Positions 9,818 to 21,464 of a stretch of DNA of 64,000 nt are shown piece after piece. The DNA is from Pochonia chlamydosporia 170 (taxonomy: Eukaryota > Ascomycota > Sordariomycetes > Hypocreales > Clavicipitaceae), in assembly GCF_001653235.2 (NCBI RefSeq), contig NW_019154056.1, positions 173,232 through 237,231 on the forward strand. Reading direction: 5' to 3'. Position 1 is the first letter of the stretch. Each line of letters begins with the position of its first letter. A program made the position numbers and the translations under genes. Below the pieces are notes generated by a model, which worked only from the letters and a program-made list of their open reading frames with translations, ran no database searches and was not told the origin of the DNA.

Positions 9818-12800
9818 TTACGCAGATTGCGTATATTGAAGTTCTGTGGATGGTACTGCTCGGAATTGACCGAGAAGGCCAGTCCTAAGGATCATCTTGG
9901 CTGCTTGTACAGACTTTGACGAGCTACAGAGAATGCGCTTGATGTCTTCGCATGGTCGCTTGCCTGCCCACATCTTGTGTCGTTCTTCGATCCAGTCGCG
10001 GCATTCAAGGAGGATGTGTCGTACCGTTTGGGTCCCGTATCCGCAGGGGCATTTGTCCGTGTCGGCTTTGTTGATTCCGTGGAGGTAGGCCAGGAGGCCG
10101 ATTTTGCCTGTACGCATCTGTGTGATCACTGAGCTGATTGCTCTGTGTTTGTCTGTATGGGTGGTCAGGGTGTCCTTTCCCGGCCGCACGCCGAGTCGGA
10201 ATAGGTCTCTTCCGTGTTTGGCCGTCTCCCACGACTGCTTCCACTCCTCCCTCATCGTTTTGCGAATGTTGGATTTCGTGGTAGCGGTGAGGGTTCGAAG
10301 CCAACCTGGTTCTGGCGGAAGCTCCCTGGCGATTCGCTGCTTTGGATCGTGGCCAGCTGCTTCCTTGGCCGCTTGGTCGGCTGCTTCGTTGCCAGGCACT
10401 CCAACGTGTGCCGGTATCCATCGGAATTGCACCTCCCATCCTAAGTTTCGAAGCTTGTCAAGTGCTTGTACAGCTTCGACCAGGATGTACTGTCCCGACG
10501 GATTTTGGGGATTCCGCATTGCCTGAATCGCTGCCTGATTGTCGGTGAATATGGCACACTTCCCAGGTGAATTTGTCACCATGTTAATGTCGAGGGCCAT
10601 CTGGAGTGCCAGTACCAGCCCTCTGAGTTCTGCTGCGTATACCGTGGACTTGCTCGATGCTCCCATGTATTCCGTTCGCTTGGTTGTGACACCACGGACC
10701 CGAAGCTCTGGTGCTATCGCAGCGGCGCCAACGTGGCCGTTGATGCCGCTTCCGTCGGTATAGACACATATTGTCCCTGAATCTGTGGCGTCGTGTTCTT
10801 TGATTGCCTCGTTGGCGGATTCGTCAATATGTACGAGCGGAGGAATCCACCAGGGCGGAACAACGTGTGGTTGGCGTTTCTCAAGTTTATCTAGCTGCAC
10901 GCCGTACTTGTGTTCCAGGATACTCGAGAGTTGATCCAGGGGACTGTGTTCATCGCGGTCCTGGCGTGTCCGTCGTGTCGAGTTCATAGTTCCCGGAGAC
11001 TTGGCCATGTCGTCGTACAGCGGACTGGTCCGAATGCGCATGATCGTCTCCAATACTGTTTGCTCCAGTTGTTGTTGCACCGGCAGCAGGTAAGCTTCTG
11101 CATCCACCGCTGCTCCAGCGGTTGTGCGGAAGGCTCCAGTGATCACTTGAGCCGCTCGTCGCTGTATTCTCCTAATAGCTGCTATCATGTCGGCACCTCT
11201 GCGTATGCGGCCTCTTCTAGGAACGTGCCATGCTGAGCATCCATAGAGCATTTGAGGTATGATCATCGCTCTGTACACCTGTCGAAGGTTCACCAATCGT
11301 GTTCCCCACGTCGATGATGCTAGGGCTGATAATGCTGAAAGTCGCTTCGTTGCTCCTGTCTCCATCCTTTCACGATGATATTCCCACCGAAGTCTCGTGT
11401 CCAGTTGGATGCCTAGGTATTTGCAGAAAGGGGAGGCTTTAATGGTTGTATGAGGCAGGCGGAGGGCGTGTGTGCAGTTCGCTTTTGGGTCTCTGGTAAA
11501 GTGTACGAGCTCATACTTTGCCGGTGCGAACTGGGAGCCGTGCTTCCTTGCCCAGTCCTGAGCCTTGCGGTGAATGGCTTTGAGGGTTTTACAGTTGCGT
11601 GATGCTGATGGGCCAACTGCCAGAATGGATACATCGTCTATGTAGCCAACCGACTCTGTCTCAGGTGTCTTGCACTCTTCAATCAAGTCTGCGTTATAGA
11701 ATAGATACAGAATGGGCGAAATAGGTGATCCCTGCGGAATCCCTGTTTCGATGGGTACTGAGGCTGCGGTGTACTCTTGTAGCTTGAGAGTCGTGGTCCT
11801 GTCGCTCAGAAAAGAGGCAACCCAAGTTACCATCTTATTGTCTACGCGACGTTTGCGGAGATTGTGCAGTAACCTCTCTCGGGAAACGTTATCATACGCG
11901 CCAGACACATCGAGCAATAGCAGGGTTGCCACTTTGCCTTCAGACCACGCTTTGTATATCCGTTGGAGAAGGACGTGCATGGCGTGTTCCGTCGATGCGA
12001 GTTTTCGACCTCCGGTATGCCGCCTGGGGAGTAATTGATAGACGTCAGCGAGATAGGCAAGTCGGCTGGCTATGATGGCTTCCAACACTTTGCCCAGTGT
12101 ATTCAGCAGAGCAATTGGTCTGTATGACTTGGGTTGTGCATAATCGTCTTTGGCCGGTTTGCGGAGGACTACGGTGACCGCCTCCTTGAAGTGTTGGGGG
12201 CAGTAGCCCAGTTGGAGACATGCGTTGAACAGCTTGTGGAGGCTAGGGAGAAGAACATCGAGTGTGTGGTGCAGAACGCCGTTGATGATGCCGTCGGTAC
12301 CGGGGGCTTTGTTCGGGGCAGTCCTGCGCACCGCCTTCTCAATCTCCGACAGCGTGACGTCGGGGCATTCAATTGGCGGGGGATACTGATATCCATTAAT
12401 GTCCGAGAGATTAGCCTGACGCGGAGGGGGAAAGAAGGACTGGCGCAACAATTCGGCCTTCTCTTCTGGGCGATAGACGAGTTTCCCGTCGGGTTTGACG
12501 AGTGCTGGCGTGCACGCGGGCAGTGTTTCGTGTCTGTTCTTGGCCCACTTGACCAACTTCCATAGTCCGTTTTTCGATAACGATGCCTCTTCTATTCTTT
12601 GGCGGTGGGTGTTGCGAAGAAATTTCTGCATATGTCGACCCTTCTTATTGCGTGCCTGACGGTAGGCTTCGTAGTCGTCATCTGATCTTGTACGCTGCCA
12701 TTTTCGACGAAGTTGTTGAACTTCTGTACAGAGATCTTTGCATTTTCGGTCAAACCCCGCAATTGATCGGGGGGATGGATTAGACCACGGAGTTGATGAA

Positions 12801-13559
12801 TCGATGCCTGCATTGAGAGCCCTGACGATGGAGGATACATGTGTGTCGATTTCGCCCTCACTTGTAAGCTCCATCCCGACACACTGCTGAGGAAGGCGCT
12901 CCTGGACAGCTTGTCGTAATATCATTGTATTCGTTCTAGACCACAGACGCCTCTTCATCGGGGTTGCTGCTCTCCATTCCCATTCAACGGTTATGGCTAT
13001 AGGGAGATGATCAGAGTCGCAATCTAATCCTCGATCAATCTTACAGTGAGTCACGAGTGGTGTAAGGTCCTCAGTGGCGAATGTCAGGTCTATTGTCGAT
13101 ATTCCATCTTTCCACCTATGGGTAGGAGCCCCAGGTGCAGTGAGTAGCTCGAGATGGAGATCCTCAATGATTGTTATTAGTTGCTGGGCACTTGGCCCCT
13201 GTCCAAGACGTCGGTGCGTTGTTGACCAGAGGGGGTGATGTAGGTTGAAGTCGCCCAGTACGACTGTGTTTGTCAGGGGCTCCACTTTGTCAAGGGTTTC
13301 CGCCAGCGTGGAGAGTGTGTTGGTTCCCACTTCATTGTAAACGTTGGAAATGTTGATGCTTCGGCCAGAGCAGGGGTTGCGGATTGATAGGGAAATGATG
13401 TCTCTGGAGGTATATGAGACAGTCCAAGTACCGGGATCGATCCGCTTGTTGATGTACAAGCATACCCTCGTGGCAGCATCGTCGAGGTAGGCGAGATGAA
13501 AATGTGCTTTAAGAGGATGGTATGTCGTGGCTTTAATGGATTGCGCCAGGGTTCCTGTA
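9818..13559 (-). pseudogene. LINE-1 ORF2 (endonuclease-RT-RNase H), copy 1, 5'-truncated
   Basis: Same sequence as 17472-21213, where it is described in full. Here the element runs only to 13559; 13560-13668 is the first 109 bp of the Copia-1 LTR and then the assembly gap begins. The ORF2 frame (1,213 codons from the TTG at 13459, open further upstream) ends with a stop at 9818-9820. Probably not a separate element but the other end of an unmerged contig overlap. Confidence 0.8.
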
Positions 13560-13668
13560 AGTTGAATCCCAGATCTCCTAAGCTGAGGTGCCTGTTGCTT
13601 CTGCTGCCTACTAGGCAGCAGGTGGCCTCAGGCCCTATAATGGTAACTATCACAACTATAAGTAGCGG

Positions 13669-13678
13669 NNNNNNNNNN
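13669..13678. other. Assembly gap (10 N)
   Basis: Ten N characters, a placeholder length rather than a measured distance. It separates the end of copy 1 from the start of copy 2 of the 7,644-bp duplication. Confidence 0.99.
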
Positions 13679-13963
13679 TCGGCGTCTCGCCGCTCCGGCT
13701 CAGCAAAGAAGACTTGTAGCCGCTGCTCCCATATCACTCTGGCGGGGTGGGACTAAAATAGGCATAGAAGCACCCTTTCACTTCCTGGATGCGAGTCTAG
13801 AACAGGAAATCATCCACTCCCCTCTATCTCTCTATTTTGAAGGCAGCCTTATTTCGAATTGCGAGATGAAAAATAGCTAATGACGAGAAGGGTCCAAATA
13901 CAAAAGACCATGGAACTCCTACGGTTACACAAAAAATAATTGAACATAAAGTCCTTAAACAAC

Positions 13964-14860
13964 ATGTCATCCCAAATTTATGCTGCCACCATGCCACGCC
14001 GCCATAATGTCAGTCCCGGGCGACAGGAAGATGTCTTTTCTCGAGTAGCACCTAGCCAGCTCTACTCAATGTCGAGCCCCGCATTCACCAACAGCTGGAG
14101 TGAGAGAACGGCAGATGAAATATCACGTTATGGGAAGATTTGCGGAAGATTTATCAAATTTAACGTAATAGAAGATTTTTTAGACACTTGGGAAACAGTT
14201 GTAGACTCCTGGTCTGCCCTTGTTCGAATAACATCTCTTCCGCACAATAAACCTATTCGACGTACGCATGTCATTGTGGCGGTGAATGTACTCGAGAGTG
14301 TCATCAATGGTCACACTGGAGTGAGCCTACCAGCCAGGTTTGGTTACTTCCAACTAGCCAATTTTCTAGATGCTTTGGAGTCCAGAATTAAGACTGAGCG
14401 TGACACATGGCCAAATGCTCTTGATGGGCGCAGGGTCACGTACACAACCGTCGCCTACAATATGTACCTGGATGCCCTTGGCTTAGACCCTAGAGCAAAA
14501 TCGCCTAGGCAAGAACTATTGCGGAAAAGGTCAATAGGACGACGTTGGAGAGCTTACGCAGAACCGTCTAGCCTCTTGCTTGCGGTATACTCGGACTTTG
14601 CCGACACATCTATGTGTACGTATTTGTTGGTTTGAACGACCAGCGAACTGAGCTAATATTTGTATAGTAAGAGGAGCTTATTGGCAGAATTTCCACCCAA
14701 GGAACTTTCTTCGGCAGTCCTCCGAAGCATTCCGGTCAATGTATTGAATGCTTGCAGGTATATTTCTACTCGGATCGAAAGGGAGGCTGAGTTGGGGAGG
14801 CCTTGGGATGTCTCAATGTTACCAGATCTCAGACGTCATGTTGAGAACAATTTGCTTTAG
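13964..14860 (+). CDS. Unrecognised family protein upstream of integrase (copy 2)
   Basis: Same sequence as 6310-7206: first ATG at 13964, exon 1 to about 14613, exon 2 from 14668 to 14860, about 280 aa. See that entry for motifs and the donor-site uncertainty. If the duplication is an assembly artefact, this and 6310-7206 are one gene. Confidence 0.6.
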
Positions 14861-14995
14861 TTCCACTCTATTGTGCTCTTAGTTGTTACAAATTGATTTG
14901 TTGCTTCACAATATATGAAATAACCTCTGGATCTCAAGTCGCCGCTGAAAACTGGTTAGTTTTACACCTGAATATTTCACTCCATACAGCACCAG

Positions 14996-15200
14996 TGTAA
15001 CGGGCTGGAGCCGCTTGGACGGCGGCTGCGCCGCCTATCACCAACTCCTATGACAGGTTGATTCTAGAACCTTCTATGGAGGGGGAGATATAAGGCACCA
15101 CGATGACGCTACGGAGTAGGAAGACTCTCTTTCCTTCCCTATCTTGATAGTAAACAGCATAGGGACTAGTTAGTTGAATCAACTCGCTAGAGGCCTTTCA
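14996..15200 (+). mobile_element. Solo LTR (copy 2)
   Basis: Same 205-bp TG...CA segment and CACCAG flanking repeats as at 7342-7546, here between the companion gene and the second copy of the integrase gene. Confidence 0.6.
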
Positions 15201-15249
15201 CACCAGTGCTGTAGTTGCTTCCATCAATCCTTTTCCTAATGATGTACGA

Positions 15250-17061
15250 ATGGCATTTCAAATGTACATCCAGAGCCCTGGATATATCAATCGAGAACGG
15301 ATAGAATATTCCAAATGGCGTCAATTGCACATTTTTCTTGACCAGCCTGATCTAAAGCCGGAGAACCAGACTGAATCCCGGCTCAGGCACCGTGCATATA
15401 CCGAATTCCAACTCATTAACTACAAGCTTTATCGAAGAGCTAATTCCAGGTTTCCAGAGCCACGATATGTTGTTCCTGAGAGCGAGGCATTTGATCTTAT
15501 TGCCAATGAACATCTACAACTTCTTCATGCCGGCCAAACGAAGACATGGGCTGCAGTTCAACAAAAGTACTACGGAATTAAGCGCGAAGATATTGGGTTT
15601 ATACTTAAACGATGCAAGAACTGTGCTCTAAACAGGCCAGCTGGAACAAAGGCGCCATTGGTTCCAATCATCACCGGCAGAGCATGGGAAAGAGTCCAAA
15701 TTGACTTAATCGACATGCGCCACGAACCCTCTGGCCAGTTTAAGTGGATTCTACACATCAAAGATCACTTTTCAAAGTACACCCAGTTATATCCACTGAA
15801 AAGCAAGCACGCCGAGCCAATTGCAGCTGCGTTCGCTCAATTTATTGCAGCATTCTTACCTCCCAAGATCATGCAGGCAGACAACGGGAAGGAATTCAAA
15901 GGGGCCTTTCTGATTCTGTTAAGAAAATATGGAATCCAGATCATAAATGGAGCCCCTAGGTCTCCACAAACGCAGGGCTTAGTTGAACAGGCTAATGGAG
16001 TGGTTGAAGCGAAACTAAGGGCTTGGAAAATGGACAACGGATCAACTGAATGGGCTGACGGTATACTCGAGGTTATATTGGCCATAAACACTCAAGTCCA
16101 CTCTACAATTGGATGTGCGCCTGCGGAATTGCTATTTCGAGAGCGTTCATCATTTGTCGACTGGCTGAATAGCCACGCACGCAAAGATCCTAACGTTGGC
16201 GTTATGCAAGAAGACCATACCCAAGCCCCAATATACGCCCTCTGCGCAAGCCCACCAGCCCAAACCGGTGGCTTAAGAGTTGACACTGGAATTTATTCAG
16301 ACAATTCCCACATGACAACGGGCTCTAACCCTAATATTAGTGGTTCAGAAATTAATGTACGAATTACTCCACCAGCTCAAAGCTCTCCGATGGACGAATC
16401 GTTTGGCAGTGATGCCCGCAATCGAGGAATCAAACGTACGAGCCATCCTACAAGTGAACCTAGAAGCTCGCCAGGGGCTATAGTTGAATTGGGAGATCCA
16501 ATAATTACGAAGGCCCAGATAGCCACCCAGAAAGCAAGAACCCAAATGATGCAGAAGTACTCAAAGAGGCAAGATATTCAACATTTTGAAGTAGGGGATA
16601 TAGTTTCCTTAAAAGTTCCCAGAGAGGATAGGACCTCAACAGATAATAGACGGTTATTTGGGCGTATACTGGATGAACCCTACCCTCACAGGTACAAAGT
16701 TCTAACACCTTCAGGAATAATCCAACGCCTAGTTCCTACTAAGGGATTAGGAGCCGTTGATAAAGCTCTCTGGTCGGATGTTTTCATTCCTGAATCCACG
16801 AACGAAGTTTCACTTGGACTGGCAGCCAGGGAAGCTTCTACAAGCGCCAGGGTGGGAATTTCATGCCAATGCAAGGGATTGTGTAACACAAAGAGGTGCA
16901 GGTGTTATAAGGAAGGCAAGAAGTGCAGCGTGCACTGCCATAGAGATGATCATGACTGTGGAAGTTTATCCGGCTTAGCTGTACGGACTGAAACTGCCTT
17001 GGTGGATCGGCCGCGCAGGAAACGGGCTAGAGTTGATACCATAGGGAACTCGGTCACTTAG
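15250..17061 (+). CDS. DD35E integrase with Cys-rich C-terminus (copy 2)
   Basis: Same 603-aa protein as 7596-9407: HHCC zinc site, D152/D211/E246, GPY/F-like segment, Cys-rich tail 539-570 and a basic tail. LINE-1 ends about 140 bp downstream on the opposite strand, so the 3' end of the integrase-bearing element, if there was one, may have been lost or displaced there. Confidence 0.75.
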   Translation: MAFQMYIQSPGYINRERIEYSKWRQLHIFLDQPDLKPENQTESRLRHRAYTEFQLINYKLYRRANSRFPEPRYVVPESEAFDLIANEHLQLLHAGQTKTWAAVQQKYYGIKREDIGFILKRCKNCALNRPAGTKAPLVPIITGRAWERVQIDLIDMRHEPSGQFKWILHIKDHFSKYTQLYPLKSKHAEPIAAAFAQFIAAFLPPKIMQADNGKEFKGAFLILLRKYGIQIINGAPRSPQTQGLVEQANGVVEAKLRAWKMDNGSTEWADGILEVILAINTQVHSTIGCAPAELLFRERSSFVDWLNSHARKDPNVGVMQEDHTQAPIYALCASPPAQTGGLRVDTGIYSDNSHMTTGSNPNISGSEINVRITPPAQSSPMDESFGSDARNRGIKRTSHPTSEPRSSPGAIVELGDPIITKAQIATQKARTQMMQKYSKRQDIQHFEVGDIVSLKVPREDRTSTDNRRLFGRILDEPYPHRYKVLTPSGIIQRLVPTKGLGAVDKALWSDVFIPESTNEVSLGLAAREASTSARVGISCQCKGLCNTKRCRCYKEGKKCSVHCHRDDHDCGSLSGLAVRTETALVDRPRRKRARVDTIGNSVT

Positions 17062-17471
17062 AAAACTCAAGAGTACATTATTTTGTTGCCGACTTGCACG
17101 CGGTGGATCAACTATTCGCGGCTGGGGCATCCCAGTGACGAAGGTGGATATTCGTGGTTGGGATTCCCATTCGCGAATGGGGCAGCATATTCGCGAATCC
17201 GATTTATTTTATTTATTTATTTATTTATTTATTTATTCATCGACTGTCCCAATCGCCCTGTGGGCGATTATGCAGCGTTCAACTAAACATACAAGAGCAT
17301 TCGATTCTCGCTTCTAAGAATTAAGCCGTTCCTGATCCGAACTGCTTCCTCTTCCACTCAAACGCGATCACTATAGTACGGATAGTCGTCATGGCTGTTC
17401 TGTATCTATGAACTTGTCAGGCCCTTCCCGGCCCTCCTCAGCTTCTGTTTAACAATAGTCACTCGTCTACG

Positions 17472-20400
17472 TTACGCAGATTGCGTATATTGAAGTTCTG
17501 TGGATGGTACTGCTCGGAATTGACCGAGAAGGCCAGTCCTAAGGATCATCTTGGCTGCTTGTACAGACTTTGACGAGCTACAGAGAATGCGCTTGATGTC
17601 TTCGCATGGTCGCTTGCCTGCCCACATCTTGTGTCGTTCTTCGATCCAGTCGCGGCATTCAAGGAGGATGTGTCGTACCGTTTGGGTCCCGTATCCGCAG
17701 GGGCATTTGTCCGTGTCGGCTTTGTTGATTCCGTGGAGGTAGGCCAGGAGGCCGATTTTGCCTGTACGCATCTGTGTGATCACTGAGCTGATTGCTCTGT
17801 GTTTGTCTGTATGGGTGGTCAGGGTGTCCTTTCCCGGCCGCACGCCGAGTCGGAATAGGTCTCTTCCGTGTTTGGCCGTCTCCCACGACTGCTTCCACTC
17901 CTCCCTCATCGTTTTGCGAATGTTGGATTTCGTGGTAGCGGTGAGGGTTCGAAGCCAACCTGGTTCTGGCGGAAGCTCCCTGGCGATTCGCTGCTTTGGA
18001 TCGTGGCCAGCTGCTTCCTTGGCCGCTTGGTCGGCTGCTTCGTTGCCAGGCACTCCAACGTGTGCCGGTATCCATCGGAATTGCACCTCCCATCCTAAGT
18101 TTCGAAGCTTGTCAAGTGCTTGTACAGCTTCGACCAGGATGTACTGTCCCGACGGATTTTGGGGATTCCGCATTGCCTGAATCGCTGCCTGATTGTCGGT
18201 GAATATGGCACACTTCCCAGGTGAATTTGTCACCATGTTAATGTCGAGGGCCATCTGGAGTGCCAGTACCAGCCCTCTGAGTTCTGCTGCGTATACCGTG
18301 GACTTGCTCGATGCTCCCATGTATTCCGTTCGCTTGGTTGTGACACCACGGACCCGAAGCTCTGGTGCTATCGCAGCGGCGCCAACGTGGCCGTTGATGC
18401 CGCTTCCGTCGGTATAGACACATATTGTCCCTGAATCTGTGGCGTCGTGTTCTTTGATTGCCTCGTTGGCGGATTCGTCAATATGTACGAGCGGAGGAAT
18501 CCACCAGGGCGGAACAACGTGTGGTTGGCGTTTCTCAAGTTTATCTAGCTGCACGCCGTACTTGTGTTCCAGGATACTCGAGAGTTGATCCAGGGGACTG
18601 TGTTCATCGCGGTCCTGGCGTGTCCGTCGTGTCGAGTTCATAGTTCCCGGAGACTTGGCCATGTCGTCGTACAGCGGACTGGTCCGAATGCGCATGATCG
18701 TCTCCAATACTGTTTGCTCCAGTTGTTGTTGCACCGGCAGCAGGTAAGCTTCTGCATCCACCGCTGCTCCAGCGGTTGTGCGGAAGGCTCCAGTGATCAC
18801 TTGAGCCGCTCGTCGCTGTATTCTCCTAATAGCTGCTATCATGTCGGCACCTCTGCGTATGCGGCCTCTTCTAGGAACGTGCCATGCTGAGCATCCATAG
18901 AGCATTTGAGGTATGATCATCGCTCTGTACACCTGTCGAAGGTTCACCAATCGTGTTCCCCACGTCGATGATGCTAGGGCTGATAATGCTGAAAGTCGCT
19001 TCGTTGCTCCTGTCTCCATCCTTTCACGATGATATTCCCACCGAAGTCTCGTGTCCAGTTGGATGCCTAGGTATTTGCAGAAAGGGGAGGCTTTAATGGT
19101 TGTATGAGGCAGGCGGAGGGCGTGTGTGCAGTTCGCTTTTGGGTCTCTGGTAAAGTGTACGAGCTCATACTTTGCCGGTGCGAACTGGGAGCCGTGCTTC
19201 CTTGCCCAGTCCTGAGCCTTGCGGTGAATGGCTTTGAGGGTTTTACAGTTGCGTGATGCTGATGGGCCAACTGCCAGAATGGATACATCGTCTATGTAGC
19301 CAACCGACTCTGTCTCAGGTGTCTTGCACTCTTCAATCAAGTCTGCGTTATAGAATAGATACAGAATGGGCGAAATAGGTGATCCCTGCGGAATCCCTGT
19401 TTCGATGGGTACTGAGGCTGCGGTGTACTCTTGTAGCTTGAGAGTCGTGGTCCTGTCGCTCAGAAAAGAGGCAACCCAAGTTACCATCTTATTGTCTACG
19501 CGACGTTTGCGGAGATTGTGCAGTAACCTCTCTCGGGAAACGTTATCATACGCGCCAGACACATCGAGCAATAGCAGGGTTGCCACTTTGCCTTCAGACC
19601 ACGCTTTGTATATCCGTTGGAGAAGGACGTGCATGGCGTGTTCCGTCGATGCGAGTTTTCGACCTCCGGTATGCCGCCTGGGGAGTAATTGATAGACGTC
19701 AGCGAGATAGGCAAGTCGGCTGGCTATGATGGCTTCCAACACTTTGCCCAGTGTATTCAGCAGAGCAATTGGTCTGTATGACTTGGGTTGTGCATAATCG
19801 TCTTTGGCCGGTTTGCGGAGGACTACGGTGACCGCCTCCTTGAAGTGTTGGGGGCAGTAGCCCAGTTGGAGACATGCGTTGAACAGCTTGTGGAGGCTAG
19901 GGAGAAGAACATCGAGTGTGTGGTGCAGAACGCCGTTGATGATGCCGTCGGTACCGGGGGCTTTGTTCGGGGCAGTCCTGCGCACCGCCTTCTCAATCTC
20001 CGACAGCGTGACGTCGGGGCATTCAATTGGCGGGGGATACTGATATCCATTAATGTCCGAGAGATTAGCCTGACGCGGAGGGGGAAAGAAGGACTGGCGC
20101 AACAATTCGGCCTTCTCTTCTGGGCGATAGACGAGTTTCCCGTCGGGTTTGACGAGTGCTGGCGTGCACGCGGGCAGTGTTTCGTGTCTGTTCTTGGCCC
20201 ACTTGACCAACTTCCATAGTCCGTTTTTCGATAACGATGCCTCTTCTATTCTTTGGCGGTGGGTGTTGCGAAGAAATTTCTGCATATGTCGACCCTTCTT
20301 ATTGCGTGCCTGACGGTAGGCTTCGTAGTCGTCATCTGATCTTGTACGCTGCCATTTTCGACGAAGTTGTTGAACTTCTGTACAGAGATCTTTGCATTTT

Positions 20401-21213
20401 CGGTCAAACCCCGCAATTGATCGGGGGGATGGATTAGACCACGGAGTTGATGAATCGATGCCTGCATTGAGAGCCCTGACGATGGAGGATACATGTGTGT
20501 CGATTTCGCCCTCACTTGTAAGCTCCATCCCGACACACTGCTGAGGAAGGCGCTCCTGGACAGCTTGTCGTAATATCATTGTATTCGTTCTAGACCACAG
20601 ACGCCTCTTCATCGGGGTTGCTGCTCTCCATTCCCATTCAACGGTTATGGCTATAGGGAGATGATCAGAGTCGCAATCTAATCCTCGATCAATCTTACAG
20701 TGAGTCACGAGTGGTGTAAGGTCCTCAGTGGCGAATGTCAGGTCTATTGTCGATATTCCATCTTTCCACCTATGGGTAGGAGCCCCAGGTGCAGTGAGTA
20801 GCTCGAGATGGAGATCCTCAATGATTGTTATTAGTTGCTGGGCACTTGGCCCCTGTCCAAGACGTCGGTGCGTTGTTGACCAGAGGGGGTGATGTAGGTT
20901 GAAGTCGCCCAGTACGACTGTGTTTGTCAGGGGCTCCACTTTGTCAAGGGTTTCCGCCAGCGTGGAGAGTGTGTTGGTTCCCACTTCATTGTAAACGTTG
21001 GAAATGTTGATGCTTCGGCCAGAGCAGGGGTTGCGGATTGATAGGGAAATGATGTCTCTGGAGGTATATGAGACAGTCCAAGTACCGGGATCGATCCGCT
21101 TGTTGATGTACAAGCATACCCTCGTGGCAGCATCGTCGAGGTAGGCGAGATGAAAATGTGCTTTAAGAGGATGGTATGTCGTGGCTTTAATGGATTGCGC
21201 CAGGGTTCCTGTA
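17472..21213 (-). pseudogene. LINE-1 ORF2 main part: endonuclease (C-terminal part), RT, RNase H
   Basis: A frame of at least 1,213 codons from the TTG at 21113, open upstream to the copia junction. Seen: endonuclease motifs [10 protein letters not shown] and a [12 protein letters not shown] end; reverse-transcriptase motifs [37 protein letters not shown] and catalytic [10 protein letters not shown]; RNase H with [27 protein letters not shown] and [15 protein letters not shown]; a C-terminal [17 protein letters not shown] zinc motif. Near 21190 one base is missing relative to the frame: the conserved EPWRNP segment upstream and the [10 protein letters not shown] segment downstream lie in different frames. 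The N-terminal 40 or so residues lie beyond Copia-1 at 27665-27779. Confidence 0.88.
21209..21213. repeat. Target-site duplication CTGTA of Copia-1 (left)
   Basis: CTGTA here and at 27660-27664 flank Copia-1 exactly. Removing the element and one copy rejoins the LINE-1 endonuclease reading through the conserved AIQEPW motif, which confirms the boundary. Confidence 0.9.
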
Positions 21214-21386
21214 AGTTGAATCCCAGATCTCCTAAGCTGAGGTGCCTGTTGCTTCTGCTGCCTACTAGGCAGCAGGTGGCCTCAGGCCCTATAATGGTAA
21301 CTATCACAACTATAAGTAGCGGGTGTTCATACACGTAGATAGCAAAAGGGGTATCACTCATGTATGCTTAGTTCAGAGTTTCAACT
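21214..21386 (+). repeat. Copia-1 5' LTR
   Basis: 173 bp with AGTTGAA...TTCAACT inverted termini. It contains a hairpin with a 10-bp stem and a 1-nt loop (21255-21275) followed about 14 bp later by a TATA-like CTATAAT (about 21289). Same sequence as 27487-27659. Confidence 0.95.
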
Positions 21387-21397
21387 GGTTATGAGCC
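21387..21397 (+). promoter_or_regulatory. Copia-1 primer-binding site
   Basis: GGTTATGAGCC directly follows the 5' LTR. It is complementary to GGCTCATAACC, the anticodon arm of eukaryotic initiator tRNA-Met (anticodon CAT), which suggests priming by an internal tRNA fragment as known for Drosophila copia. The same site follows the Copia-2 LTR. Confidence 0.8.
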
Positions 21398-21464
21398 TCT
21401 CTTCTATGCTTTGAATTAAGACAAGTGGTCAGTGATCACAGACCCCAGACCCCAGACCCCAGAC

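Larger units (their letters stand above)
6025..13668. repeat. Copy 1 of a 7,644-bp direct duplication, ending at the N gap
   Basis: Every base I compared at 6025-13668 matches 13679-21322 at a constant offset of 7,654, and all predicted frames in the two copies are the same length and sequence. Copy 1 ends exactly at the N run and copy 2 begins exactly after it. Copy 1 breaks off 109 bp into a copia LTR (compare 21214-21322), a repeat that would stop an assembler. The likely explanation is two contigs whose overlapping ends were not merged. Confidence 0.9.
13679..21322. repeat. Copy 2 of the 7,644-bp direct duplication
   Basis: Matches 6025-13668 base for base in all comparisons made, beginning directly after the N gap. 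Unlike copy 1 it continues uninterrupted into the rest of the Copia-1 LTR and beyond, so it is the copy with complete right-hand context; copy 1 is the one with complete left-hand context. A merged locus would join 1-6024 directly to 13679 onward. Confidence 0.9.

Noticed and set aside
12134..12565. Open frame antisense to LINE-1 ORF2 (143 codons, plus strand), and similar frames throughout 9.9-13.4 and 17.6-21.1 kb
   Set aside because: They mirror the coding strand of a clear reverse transcriptase and have no motifs of their own.
6025..21322. A genuine tandem segmental duplication of the integrase locus
   Set aside because: Possible, but copy boundaries falling exactly at the N gap and the break inside an LTR fit an unmerged contig overlap much better. 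Kept as a finding to test.
21432..21464. GTG as start of the Copia-1 polyprotein (and GTG/TTG starts of several other long frames)
   Set aside because: Non-ATG starts are not expected in a fungal nuclear genome; the first in-frame ATG was used instead (21465, 533, 4481, 6310, 30044, 46298, 58088).
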